Source of the DNA: CAZEFK01 sp964511405
GTDB lineage: Bacteria; Pseudomonadota; Alphaproteobacteria; Elsterales; Elsteraceae
Direction of reading: 5' to 3'
Length of the DNA stretch: 24,828 bases
Assembly: GCA_964511405.1 (NCBI GenBank)
Contig: CAZEFK010000110.1
Location: forward strand, 1 to 24,828
The translations under genes and the position numbers were made by a program. The notes beneath the pieces were generated by a model. That model was not told the origin of the DNA. It worked only from the letters and a program-made list of their open reading frames with translations, and searched no databases. This document shows positions 7,112-12,773 of this stretch, piece after piece. How positions within the stretch are numbered: position 1 is the first letter of the stretch; every line of letters starts with the position of its first letter.

Positions 7112-7878
7112 GGCATCAGCCTTTTCTGGGCCCGTCTCAGGCCGCTATCGATGGCGAAGCTGACGATGCCGATCACCAGCATGAACAGGACCAGGGCATC
7201 GACATCGCGGCGGACATAAAGGGTGTCGACCATCAGCTGGCCGATGCCGGCGACGGCGCGCCGCGCGGTCGACACCTTGATGCCGATGGCAAGCTCAGCG
7301 GCGATGATCGAGCCCCAGGCGAACGCCATGGCGATGCGCGCGCCGGTGAACACGAACGGCAGGGCGTCCGGCAGGATGACCGAGCGGACCACCAATGCCC
7401 GACTGGCGCCCAGCGACTGGGCCGCCAACAGCAGGTTGCGCGGGATCCGCCGCGCCGCCTCGCTGGTGTTGACGACGAACGGGAACACCGCGGCATAGGC
7501 AACGACGAACAGCGCCGCGTCGCCGCGCACGCCCAGCCACAGGATCGCCATGGGGATCCAGGCGATCGGCGCCACGCCGCGCAAGCCGTCGAGCACCGGC
7601 CGCACCGTGCGGTCCAAGATCGGCACGGTGCCGATGGCCAGGCCCAGCGGAATGCCGATCACGCCGGCGATGACGAAGCCGATCAGCACCCGCTGCAGGC
7701 TGCTGCCCAGCGCCCGCAGAATGGTGCCGTCGGCCGTCAGCTGGACACCGGCGCGCAGGATGCCGCTGGGCACCGGCACCAGGCCTTGGCCGTGATACAG
7801 GCGCACGGCGATCTCCCAGATGATCGCCAGGACGATGATCACGGCCGCCGGCAGGCCGAAGCGCATCCGGGCCGTCAT
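7102..7878 (-). CDS. ABC transporter permease (SsuC/TauC type), second subunit
   Basis: This ~258-aa inner-membrane permease has about six hydrophobic segments. The cytoplasmic ATPase-contact loop reads AAQSLGASRALVVRSVILPDALP, the EAA-like motif of taurine/sulfonate-type permeases. I chose the ATG at 7878 because it forms an ATGA overlap with the stop of the preceding permease; an ATG five codons upstream (7893) is also possible and neither has a strong ribosome binding site. The opening residues (TARMRFGLPAAVIIVLAIIWEIAVR) form the first membrane helix. It resembles but is not identical to the other permease in the operon, so the two may form a heterodimer served by the single ATPase. Confidence 0.9.
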   Translation of the reverse strand: MTARMRFGLPAAVIIVLAIIWEIAVRLYHGQGLVPVPSGILRAGVQLTADGTILRALGSSLQRVLIGFVIAGVIGIPLGLAIGTVPILDRTVRPVLDGLRGVAPIAWIPMAILWLGVRGDAALFVVAYAAVFPFVVNTSEAARRIPRNLLLAAQSLGASRALVVRSVILPDALPFVFTGARIAMAFAWGSIIAAELAIGIKVSTARRAVAGIGQLMVDTLYVRRDVDALVLFMLVIGIVSFAIDSGLRRAQKRLMPWM

Positions 7879-8627
7879 CGCCGCGGCAGCCATTGCAGCA
7901 CGGCCGACTGCAACCCGCGCAAGCCGGCATCGAGCAGATAGCCGATCACGCCGATGACGACGATCGTCGCCATCACGCCGTCCATCGAAAAGAACTCCTG
8001 GAAATACTCGACGCGGTAGCCGAGGCCGGTGTCGGCGCCCACCAACTCGCCGGCGACCATGGCGACCCAGCCGACACCCAGCGACAGCCGCGCCCCGGCG
8101 AAGATCGACGGCAGCGCCGCCGGGAACACCACACCCATGACGGTCAGCCGGCGCGATGCCCCCAGCATCTGGGCGGCCCGGATCAGCGCCGGATCGACCC
8201 GCCGGATGCCGTCCAGCGCATTGACGAAGATCGGGAACAGCGCGGCGTAGAAGATCAGGAAAATCGGCACGCCTTCACCGACGCCGAACAGCAGCACGGC
8301 AATCGGGATCCAGGCGATCGCGCTGATCGGGCGCAGGAATTCGGCGATCGGGTCGACGACCGCGGCGACCGCCTCGAAGCGGGCGCACAAGAGCGCCAGG
8401 GCCAAGCCGGACGCGGTGCCGGCGCCGAAGCCGCCGGCCAGATGGATCAGGCTGGCGACGATGTCGCTGACCAGGTCGGCGTGCGCCAGGCCGGTCAGCG
8501 CCGCCCAGATCAGCCCAAGCGGCGGCACCAGTGTCGGGTTGTGCGCGATCAGGCTGGCGGTCTGCCAGGCCAGCGCCAGACCGATGAAACCGGCCAACGG
8601 CTCGAGGACGGTCCGGAGCGCCCTCAT
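7875..8627 (-). CDS. ABC transporter permease (SsuC/TauC type), first subunit
   Basis: This 250-aa membrane protein has about six hydrophobic segments and the family loop AAQMLGASRRLTVMGVVFPAALPSIFAG, which docks onto the ATPase. FLRPISAIAWIPIAVLLFG and FYALFPIFVNALDGIRR-like stretches are typical of taurine/nitrate/sulfonate permeases. Its ATG overlaps the stop of the FCD-remnant ORF upstream in an ATGA arrangement (8624-8627), and its own stop overlaps the start of the second permease in the same way. The gene therefore sits in a tightly coupled operon led by the FCD-only ORF. Confidence 0.92.
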   Translation of the reverse strand: MRALRTVLEPLAGFIGLALAWQTASLIAHNPTLVPPLGLIWAALTGLAHADLVSDIVASLIHLAGGFGAGTASGLALALLCARFEAVAAVVDPIAEFLRPISAIAWIPIAVLLFGVGEGVPIFLIFYAALFPIFVNALDGIRRVDPALIRAAQMLGASRRLTVMGVVFPAALPSIFAGARLSLGVGWVAMVAGELVGADTGLGYRVEYFQEFFSMDGVMATIVVIGVIGYLLDAGLRGLQSAVLQWLPRR

Positions 8628-8875
8628 GCCAGCGCCTCTTTGAGCGCGTGGGCGTTCATCAGCACACCGGCGCCATCGGAGTCCTCAGTACGAACGTATT
8701 TGATCAAATGACGGTGATCGCCGGCGACGCCAGCGAAGCGCTCGGACCCGGCGCTGCAGCCCTGCTGCAGCGCCGTGGCCAGCAGCCAACGCCTGTCGGT
8801 GATGCAGTCAACGAACGCCGTGATGCCCACAAGGATCTCGCGCTGGATCTGCCCCGACGCGCCAGGCGCTCGCAT
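8624..8875 (-). pseudogene. FCD-domain-only remnant of a GntR-family regulator
   Basis: This 83-aa ORF lines up with residues ~149-203 of the intact GntR regulator encoded at 10818-11507: DRRWLL versus DRQWLL, ERFAGVAGDHR versus ERFSGVASDHR, and LMNAHALK versus LMTAHVIK. By hand about 27 of 55 positions are identical. It keeps two FCD metal-site histidines (His54, His76) but lacks the DNA-binding winged helix, the first FCD helices and the Asn/Asp-x3-His pair. Its TGA overlaps the ATG of the first permease (ATGA), as a regulator at the head of this operon would. A Shine-Dalgarno-like AAGGGG precedes the ATG at 8875 and a palindromic operator lies 14 bases upstream, so it could still be translated as a leader that feeds ribosomes into the permease gene. 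Residues 1-24 align poorly. It is either a decaying regulator or a retained FCD-only protein. Confidence 0.65.
8698..8709. promoter_or_regulatory. ATTTGATCAAAT palindrome inside the FCD remnant
   Basis: This perfect 12-bp palindrome has the same TTTGATCAAA core as the intergenic copies. It lies within coding sequence (His-Leu-Ile-Lys codons of the FCD remnant). It may be an auxiliary operator about 200 bases from the main one, or a coincidence of codons; the intact paralogue does not have it. Confidence 0.4.
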
Positions 8876-8888
8876 TGGCCTGCCCCTT

Positions 8889-8906
8889 CAGATTTGATCA
8901 AATCTG
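8889..8906. promoter_or_regulatory. 18-bp GntR operator at the SMP-30/transporter divergent region
   Basis: CAGATTTGATCAAATCTG is a perfect 18-bp palindrome, the longest copy of the TTTGATCAAA motif in the window. It covers the -35 hexamer of the predicted SMP-30 promoter and sits just downstream of the predicted start region of the minus-strand operon. A bound GntR dimer would block both. The intact GntR gene 2 kb away has two related sites in its own control region. Confidence 0.7.
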
Positions 8907-8922
8907 GTATCAACGGTATAAG
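8894..8922 (+). promoter_or_regulatory. Predicted sigma-70-type promoter of the SMP-30 gene
   Basis: TTGATC (8894-8899) and TATAAG (8917-8922) are separated by exactly 17 bases, matching the -35 and -10 consensus at 4/6 and 5/6 positions. Transcription would start near 8929, giving a ~70-base leader before the ATG at 8999. The -35 lies inside the palindromic operator. Confidence 0.55.
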
Positions 8923-8932
8923 GTCCTGTCAA
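8904..8932 (-). promoter_or_regulatory. Predicted promoter of the minus-strand transporter operon
   Basis: On the minus strand a perfect TTGACA (8927-8932) is followed after 17 bases by TACCAG (8904-8909), a weak -10 (3/6); GATACC at a shorter 15-base spacing is an alternative. It runs through the SMP-30 promoter in the opposite direction, so the two promoters overlap. The operator covers the start-site region. Confidence 0.4.
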
Positions 8933-8998
8933 GCGGTCGGGTTCGCCGCAAGCGATAGGCTGGCGACGGTGGCATCAGCGCTTGGGATGGGAGGACGA

Positions 8999-9886
8999 AT
9001 GGTCACGACGATCGGACTCGACGCCGCACTGGCGGTTCATCACGGCAATGCGCTGACCGGGGAGACGCCTTATTGGGATGCCGCGACCGGCGTCCTGTGG
9101 TGGATCGACGTGCAGGGCCAGCGGTTGCTGGGCTGCGATCTCAAGGGTGGTTTCCAGTGCTGGGACCTTCCGAGCATGCCGGGCTTGGTCGCCGGCCGGC
9201 GCAAGGGTGGGCTGGTGCTGGGCCTGGAAGACGGGTTGTATGGCTTCGATCCAGCCGCCGGCCTCGGGCCTCGGCTGGTCGCCGTCGAGGCCGACGATCC
9301 GCGGACCCGGATCAACGACGGCAAACCGGATCCCGAGGGGCGGCTGTGGTTCGGCACCATGGACAAGACCGGCGGCGGTCAGCCGATCGGCAGTCTCTAT
9401 CGACTGGACCCGGACGGCAGCCTGAGCCGGCAGCGCCAGGGCGTCCGCATTCCAAACAGCATCGCCGTGTCGCCCGACGGCAGGCGGCTGACCTTCGCCG
9501 ACAGCCGCAGCCACGTGGTCGAGGCGATGGCCTACGACTCGGCCACCGGAACGGCCGGACTGCCATCGCCCTTCGCCCGCTATGACGCGCCGGCGACTCC
9601 GGACGGCAGCAGCTTCGACCGCGACGGCAATCTGTGGATCGCCGTGGTCGAGGCCGGGCGCGTCGAGCGGCGGCGACCCGACGGTACGCTGGATTGCGTG
9701 ATCGAGCTGCCGGTGTCGCGCCCCACCATGCCGATATTGGGCGGCGCCGACGGCTGCACGCTGTTCATCACCTCGCAGCGCCGGTTCCTGTCGACGGCAG
9801 CACTGGCCGCCCAGCCGTTGGCCGGCGACCTGTTGGCGGTCCGGGTCGACGTCCCGGCGGCCCCGCCTTTCCTGGCCGCCTTGTAG
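8999..9886 (+). CDS. SMP-30/gluconolactonase family lactonase
   Basis: This 295-aa six-bladed beta-propeller lactonase probably hydrolyses a sugar-acid lactone in the cytoplasm (no signal peptide). The single divalent-metal site is intact: Glu22 in GETPYWD, Asn153 in IPNSIAVSPDG and Asp202 in TPDGSSFDRDGNLWIA. The substrate-loop motif RINDGKPDPEGRLWFGTMD (104-122) is also typical. The start at 8999 has GGGAGGA four bases before it; the in-frame ATG at 8987 lies within that site and is rejected. An operator and promoter lie ~70-110 bases upstream. It ends 14 bases before the stop of the convergent SDR gene. With the SDR and the dehydratase it fits an oxidative, non-phosphorylated sugar pathway; the exact lactone is unknown. 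Confidence 0.92.
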   Translation: MVTTIGLDAALAVHHGNALTGETPYWDAATGVLWWIDVQGQRLLGCDLKGGFQCWDLPSMPGLVAGRRKGGLVLGLEDGLYGFDPAAGLGPRLVAVEADDPRTRINDGKPDPEGRLWFGTMDKTGGGQPIGSLYRLDPDGSLSRQRQGVRIPNSIAVSPDGRRLTFADSRSHVVEAMAYDSATGTAGLPSPFARYDAPATPDGSSFDRDGNLWIAVVEAGRVERRRPDGTLDCVIELPVSRPTMPILGGADGCTLFITSQRRFLSTAALAAQPLAGDLLAVRVDVPAAPPFLAAL

Positions 9887-9900
9887 GCGACAGCACGCTC

Positions 9901-10707
9901 CTAGAGATGCGCACCGCCGTCCGCCAGCAGGTCGGCGCCGGTGATGAAGCTGCCGGCGTCCGAACACAACAGCAGCGCGGCGCCGGCCATCTCGTCGGGC
10001 ATCGCGGCCCGGGCCATCGGGTTGCTGCGCTGCTGGACGGCCTGCCAGTCCTCCTGAACCTGCCGCCAACGATTGCGCTCGGTCGCCACGAGGCCCGGTG
10101 ACAGGTTATTCACCGTGACGCCGAACGGGGCGTAGTCCCGCGCGAGATTGATGCACAGATTGTGCTGCGCGCTCTTCAGCGCTGCATAGACAGCCAGTTG
10201 GGGGTCCGGGCGCAACTGGTTGATGCTGCCGATCGTCAGCACGCGGCCCCAGCCGCGTTGCTTCATCGGCGGTAGGGCCGCCTGCAGCATTTCGACCGTC
10301 GCGCTGAAATTGATCCGCACCTGCCGGTCGAGTTCGGCGCGGGTGATCTGGGTGAATGGCCGGCGCTGCTGGATCGAGGCGCAGATCACCAGCACGTCGA
10401 CGCCACCCAGCGCCTGTTCGGCCGCCGCGACGGCGCGCCGGGCCTCGCCCTTCTGCTCGAAATCGGCTTCGATCGCCGCTGCCTGCCGACCGTGGGCCCG
10501 GATCTCGGCCGTCGTCTCCAACGCGGCATCGGTCAGGCCGAACGCGCGATCGGCCGCTCCCGAGTAATGGATTGCGACGTCGGCGCCAGCCTCGGCGAGG
10601 ACGAGCGCGATCGCCCGGCCGATGCTGACGCTGCCGCCGGTCACCAACGCCCGCCGCCCCGCTATGCTGAATCGCCGGGCAATCCGCCCGGCCCCGTCAT
10701 CGGTCAT
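9901..10707 (-). CDS. SDR family oxidoreductase
   Basis: This 268-aa short-chain dehydrogenase has an intact catalytic set: Asn133 (RINF), Ser161, Tyr174 and Lys178 (VYAALK). The cofactor loop is TGGSVSIG (23-30), with Ser in place of the middle Gly of TGxxxGIG, and the usual NNAG is replaced by ICAS (108-111). The C-terminus LADGGAHL is typical of the 3-oxoacyl-reductase/glucose-dehydrogenase-like group. The start at 10707 is fixed by GGGAGG about six bases upstream; the longer frame to 10755 adds only a Gly/Ser-rich stretch. The gene diverges from the GntR regulator and shares its operators. Its likely job is oxidising a sugar or sugar acid to the lactone or keto form used by its neighbours; this is inference. 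Confidence 0.9.
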   Translation of the reverse strand: MTDDGAGRIARRFSIAGRRALVTGGSVSIGRAIALVLAEAGADVAIHYSGAADRAFGLTDAALETTAEIRAHGRQAAAIEADFEQKGEARRAVAAAEQALGGVDVLVICASIQQRRPFTQITRAELDRQVRINFSATVEMLQAALPPMKQRGWGRVLTIGSINQLRPDPQLAVYAALKSAQHNLCINLARDYAPFGVTVNNLSPGLVATERNRWRQVQEDWQAVQQRSNPMARAAMPDEMAGAALLLCSDAGSFITGADLLADGGAHL

Positions 10708-10755
10708 CGCGACCTCCCATCCACCGCCGCTGCCCGATCCTGCGCATATCGCCAT

Positions 10756-10767
10756 ATTTGATCAAGT
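10756..10767. promoter_or_regulatory. GntR operator, distal copy in the SDR/GntR region
   Basis: ATTTGATCAAGT differs at one position from the ATTTGATCAAAT palindrome. It lies 49 bases upstream of the SDR ATG and 51 upstream of the GntR ATG. On the minus strand it supplies a TTGATC hexamer in -35 position for the SDR gene, as the SMP-30 operator does for its promoter; the matching -10 (CAGGAT, 17 bases on) is weak. Confidence 0.6.
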
Positions 10768-10807
10768 TCGCAAAGGATCGGGTTGACTCACGGCTCAAAC
10801 CGGTCGA

Positions 10808-10819
10808 GTTTGATCAAAT
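10808..10819. promoter_or_regulatory. GntR operator, proximal copy overlapping the GntR start codon
   Basis: GTTTGATCAAAT contains the perfect TTTGATCAAA core (10809-10818) and overlaps the first two bases of the ATG at 10818. Its centre is 52 bases from the centre of the distal copy, close to five helical turns, so two dimers could sit on one DNA face. A TTGACT at 10783-10788 may be the -35 of this gene. Binding here would give autorepression. Confidence 0.6.
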
Positions 10820-11507
10820 GAGTGATGCGCCTGCCCCATTCATGGACGTCCGTCAGCGGATCCGCGACGATATCTTGGCGGGTGCCATTCCGTTCGGCGC
10901 GCGCTTGACCATCGATGAGCTGGCGGCCCGCTACGGCGTCAGCCACATGCCAGTGCGCGAAGCGCTGCGTCAGCTGCATGGCGAAGGCCTGGTCGTGACG
11001 GAACGCCATCGCGGCGCCCGGGTGCGGACCATCGACGCGGCGTTCGTGGAAAACTTGTTCGACATCCGGGGCGCGCTCGAAACCCTGCTGGCCAAGCGGG
11101 CCGCCACACGCTGCACGGCCGCCGACCTGACCACCATCGCGGCGATCGAGGAGCGCCTCGAAGCGGCGGTCGCCCGCGCCGCCTATGCCGAGGTCCTGGC
11201 CCAGAACCGCGCCTTTCACAGCGCCATCAACGCCGCGGCGGCGAACCCCGACGCCGAGGCGATACTGGACCGCCAGTGGCTCCTGGTCGCCGCGTTGTGG
11301 CGCCGGCATGGCTACGGCCCGGAACGGTTCTCCGGCGTCGCCAGCGACCACCGGGCCCTGCTGCGGGCGCTGAGCAACCGCGACCCCGACGCCGCCGAGG
11401 CGCTGATGACCGCGCATGTGATCAAGGCCAAGCAGGAACTGCTGGCGCGCATGGCCAGACGCGACGAGGCCGAAAGCGAAGAGCACGAGCGGGGAGCCGC
11501 CGAATGA
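10818..11507 (+). CDS. GntR family transcriptional regulator, FCD subfamily
   Basis: This 229-aa repressor-type regulator has an N-terminal winged helix (about 8-72; ELAARYGVSHMPVREALRQLHGEGLV is the recognition region) and a C-terminal all-helical FCD effector domain (about 78-210). FCD metal-site residues are Asn130 and His134 (NRAFH), His178 (DHRALL) and His200 (TAHV). The start at 10818 was chosen over an upstream TTG (10758) because the domain begins at VRQRIRDDIL; no ribosome binding site precedes it, and the operator overlaps the ATG, so the transcript may be leaderless. Its stop overlaps the ATG of the enolase-superfamily gene. FCD regulators usually answer to organic or sugar acids. 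I infer that it controls itself, the SDR, SMP-30 and the transporter operon through TTTGATCAAA sites. Confidence 0.93.
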   Translation: MSDAPAPFMDVRQRIRDDILAGAIPFGARLTIDELAARYGVSHMPVREALRQLHGEGLVVTERHRGARVRTIDAAFVENLFDIRGALETLLAKRAATRCTAADLTTIAAIEERLEAAVARAAYAEVLAQNRAFHSAINAAAANPDAEAILDRQWLLVAALWRRHGYGPERFSGVASDHRALLRALSNRDPDAAEALMTAHVIKAKQELLARMARRDEAESEEHERGAAE

Positions 11508-12634
11508 CGCTGCGCATCGCCCAGATCACCCTGACGATCGCCACAATCTCACCCAAGACACGCTGGGCCTTCCTGGAGATCGCTGCCGCCGATGGCTTGG
11601 CCGGTATCGGCGAGGCGACGCTGAACGGGCAGGAGGCAGCGCTGCTGCGCGAGGCCGACCGCGTGCTGGCGCCGCTGCCCGGCAAGACCGTCGCCGAGGC
11701 GATGCCGACCGGCGCTCTGCCCCAGACCCTGCCGGAAGCCGCCATCCGGTCGGCGCTGGACCAAGCGCTGCGTGACCTGGCGGCGCGCGGCGCCGATCGG
11801 CCGCTGTGGCGCGAGTTGGCCCCGACCCGGCGCGCCGACGTGCCGGTCTATGCCAACATCAACCGCCGCACCCTCGACCGGTCGCCCGAAGGTTTTGCCG
11901 CCAGCGCCCGCGCCGCCCTGGCCGCCGGCCATGACGCGTTCAAGATCGCGCCATTCGATGAAGCCACCAAGGACGCCCGTGCCGCCGGCGCACTGGCGCC
12001 GGCGATCGAGCAGGGGTTCAAGCGCATCGCTGCGGTCCGCGATGTCGTCGGCGAACGGCGGCTGATGGTCGACTGCCACTGGCGGTTCGACGAAGCCTCT
12101 GCCTTCGAGGTCATCCGGCGAGCCGCCGAGCTCGAGCTGCACTGGGTCGAATGCCCGCTGCCAGAGACCTCGGACCATCTGCCGGCGCTGCGGCGGCTGC
12201 GCGAGGCCGCCAACGCCAGAGGCGTTCGCCTGGCCGGCTGCGAGGAAGCCATCGGCGTACTCGGCTTCGTGCCGTTCTTCACCGCGGGCGCCTACGACGT
12301 GGTGATGCCCGACGTCAAATATGTCGGCGGCCTGCAGGAAGCCATGCGCGTGGCCGAGGCCGCCCAGCGCGCCGGCGTCCTGGTCTCGCCGCACAATCCC
12401 AGCGGCCCCGTCAGCCATGCGATCAGCATCCAGCTGTCGGCGGTGCTGCCGGCGTTCGACCGGTTGGAAATGCAGTTCGACGAAACCCCGCTGTTCGCCA
12501 GCCTGGTCCGTACCACGCCGCCGATCGCCGGCGGCGCCGCGCAAGTCCTGGACGGGCCGGGATCGGGCGTGTCGCTCGACCCTGCTGCCTTGGCCGCCTG
12601 CGCCGGCCAGCGTTGCGTCTATGCCGCCCGATGA
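11504..12634 (+). CDS. Mandelate racemase/muconate lactonizing (enolase) superfamily protein, dehydratase-like
   Basis: This 376-aa cytoplasmic enzyme has the capping domain (about 1-115) and barrel (about 116-360) of the enolase superfamily. Predicted metal ligands are Asp190 (MVDCHWRF), Glu216 (HWVECPLPE) and Glu247 (AGCEEAIG). His297 (VSPHNPSG) with Asp270 (MPDVKYVGG) can form the acid/base dyad. Instead of KxK on the second strand it has Lys147-Ile-Ala (FKIAPFDE), and the DxH form at 190-192 resembles sugar-acid dehydratases such as galactonate dehydratase more than racemases. It would abstract the alpha proton of a sugar acid and release water to give a 2-keto-3-deoxy acid. GGGGAG precedes the ATG, which overlaps the GntR stop (ATGA), so they are coupled. 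The substrate is not determined. Confidence 0.88.
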   Translation: MTLRIAQITLTIATISPKTRWAFLEIAAADGLAGIGEATLNGQEAALLREADRVLAPLPGKTVAEAMPTGALPQTLPEAAIRSALDQALRDLAARGADRPLWRELAPTRRADVPVYANINRRTLDRSPEGFAASARAALAAGHDAFKIAPFDEATKDARAAGALAPAIEQGFKRIAAVRDVVGERRLMVDCHWRFDEASAFEVIRRAAELELHWVECPLPETSDHLPALRRLREAANARGVRLAGCEEAIGVLGFVPFFTAGAYDVVMPDVKYVGGLQEAMRVAEAAQRAGVLVSPHNPSGPVSHAISIQLSAVLPAFDRLEMQFDETPLFASLVRTTPPIAGGAAQVLDGPGSGVSLDPAALAACAGQRCVYAAR

Positions 12635-12773
12635 CCGATCGGCAGCCAGGCATCCCGTGTGCCTGTTCCGACCAGCCTGGCGGCGACCGGGCGCCCGCGC
12701 CGGCCCGCGCCGAGTGATTGCTAGGGATATGTGACCGTCGGCCCAGCCGCGGCACGGAAGGGAGGAAACCTCA

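Noticed and set aside
9887..9900. A shared terminator between the convergent SMP-30 and SDR genes
   Set aside because: Only 14 bases separate the stop codons and no stem-loop with a T-run is visible there.
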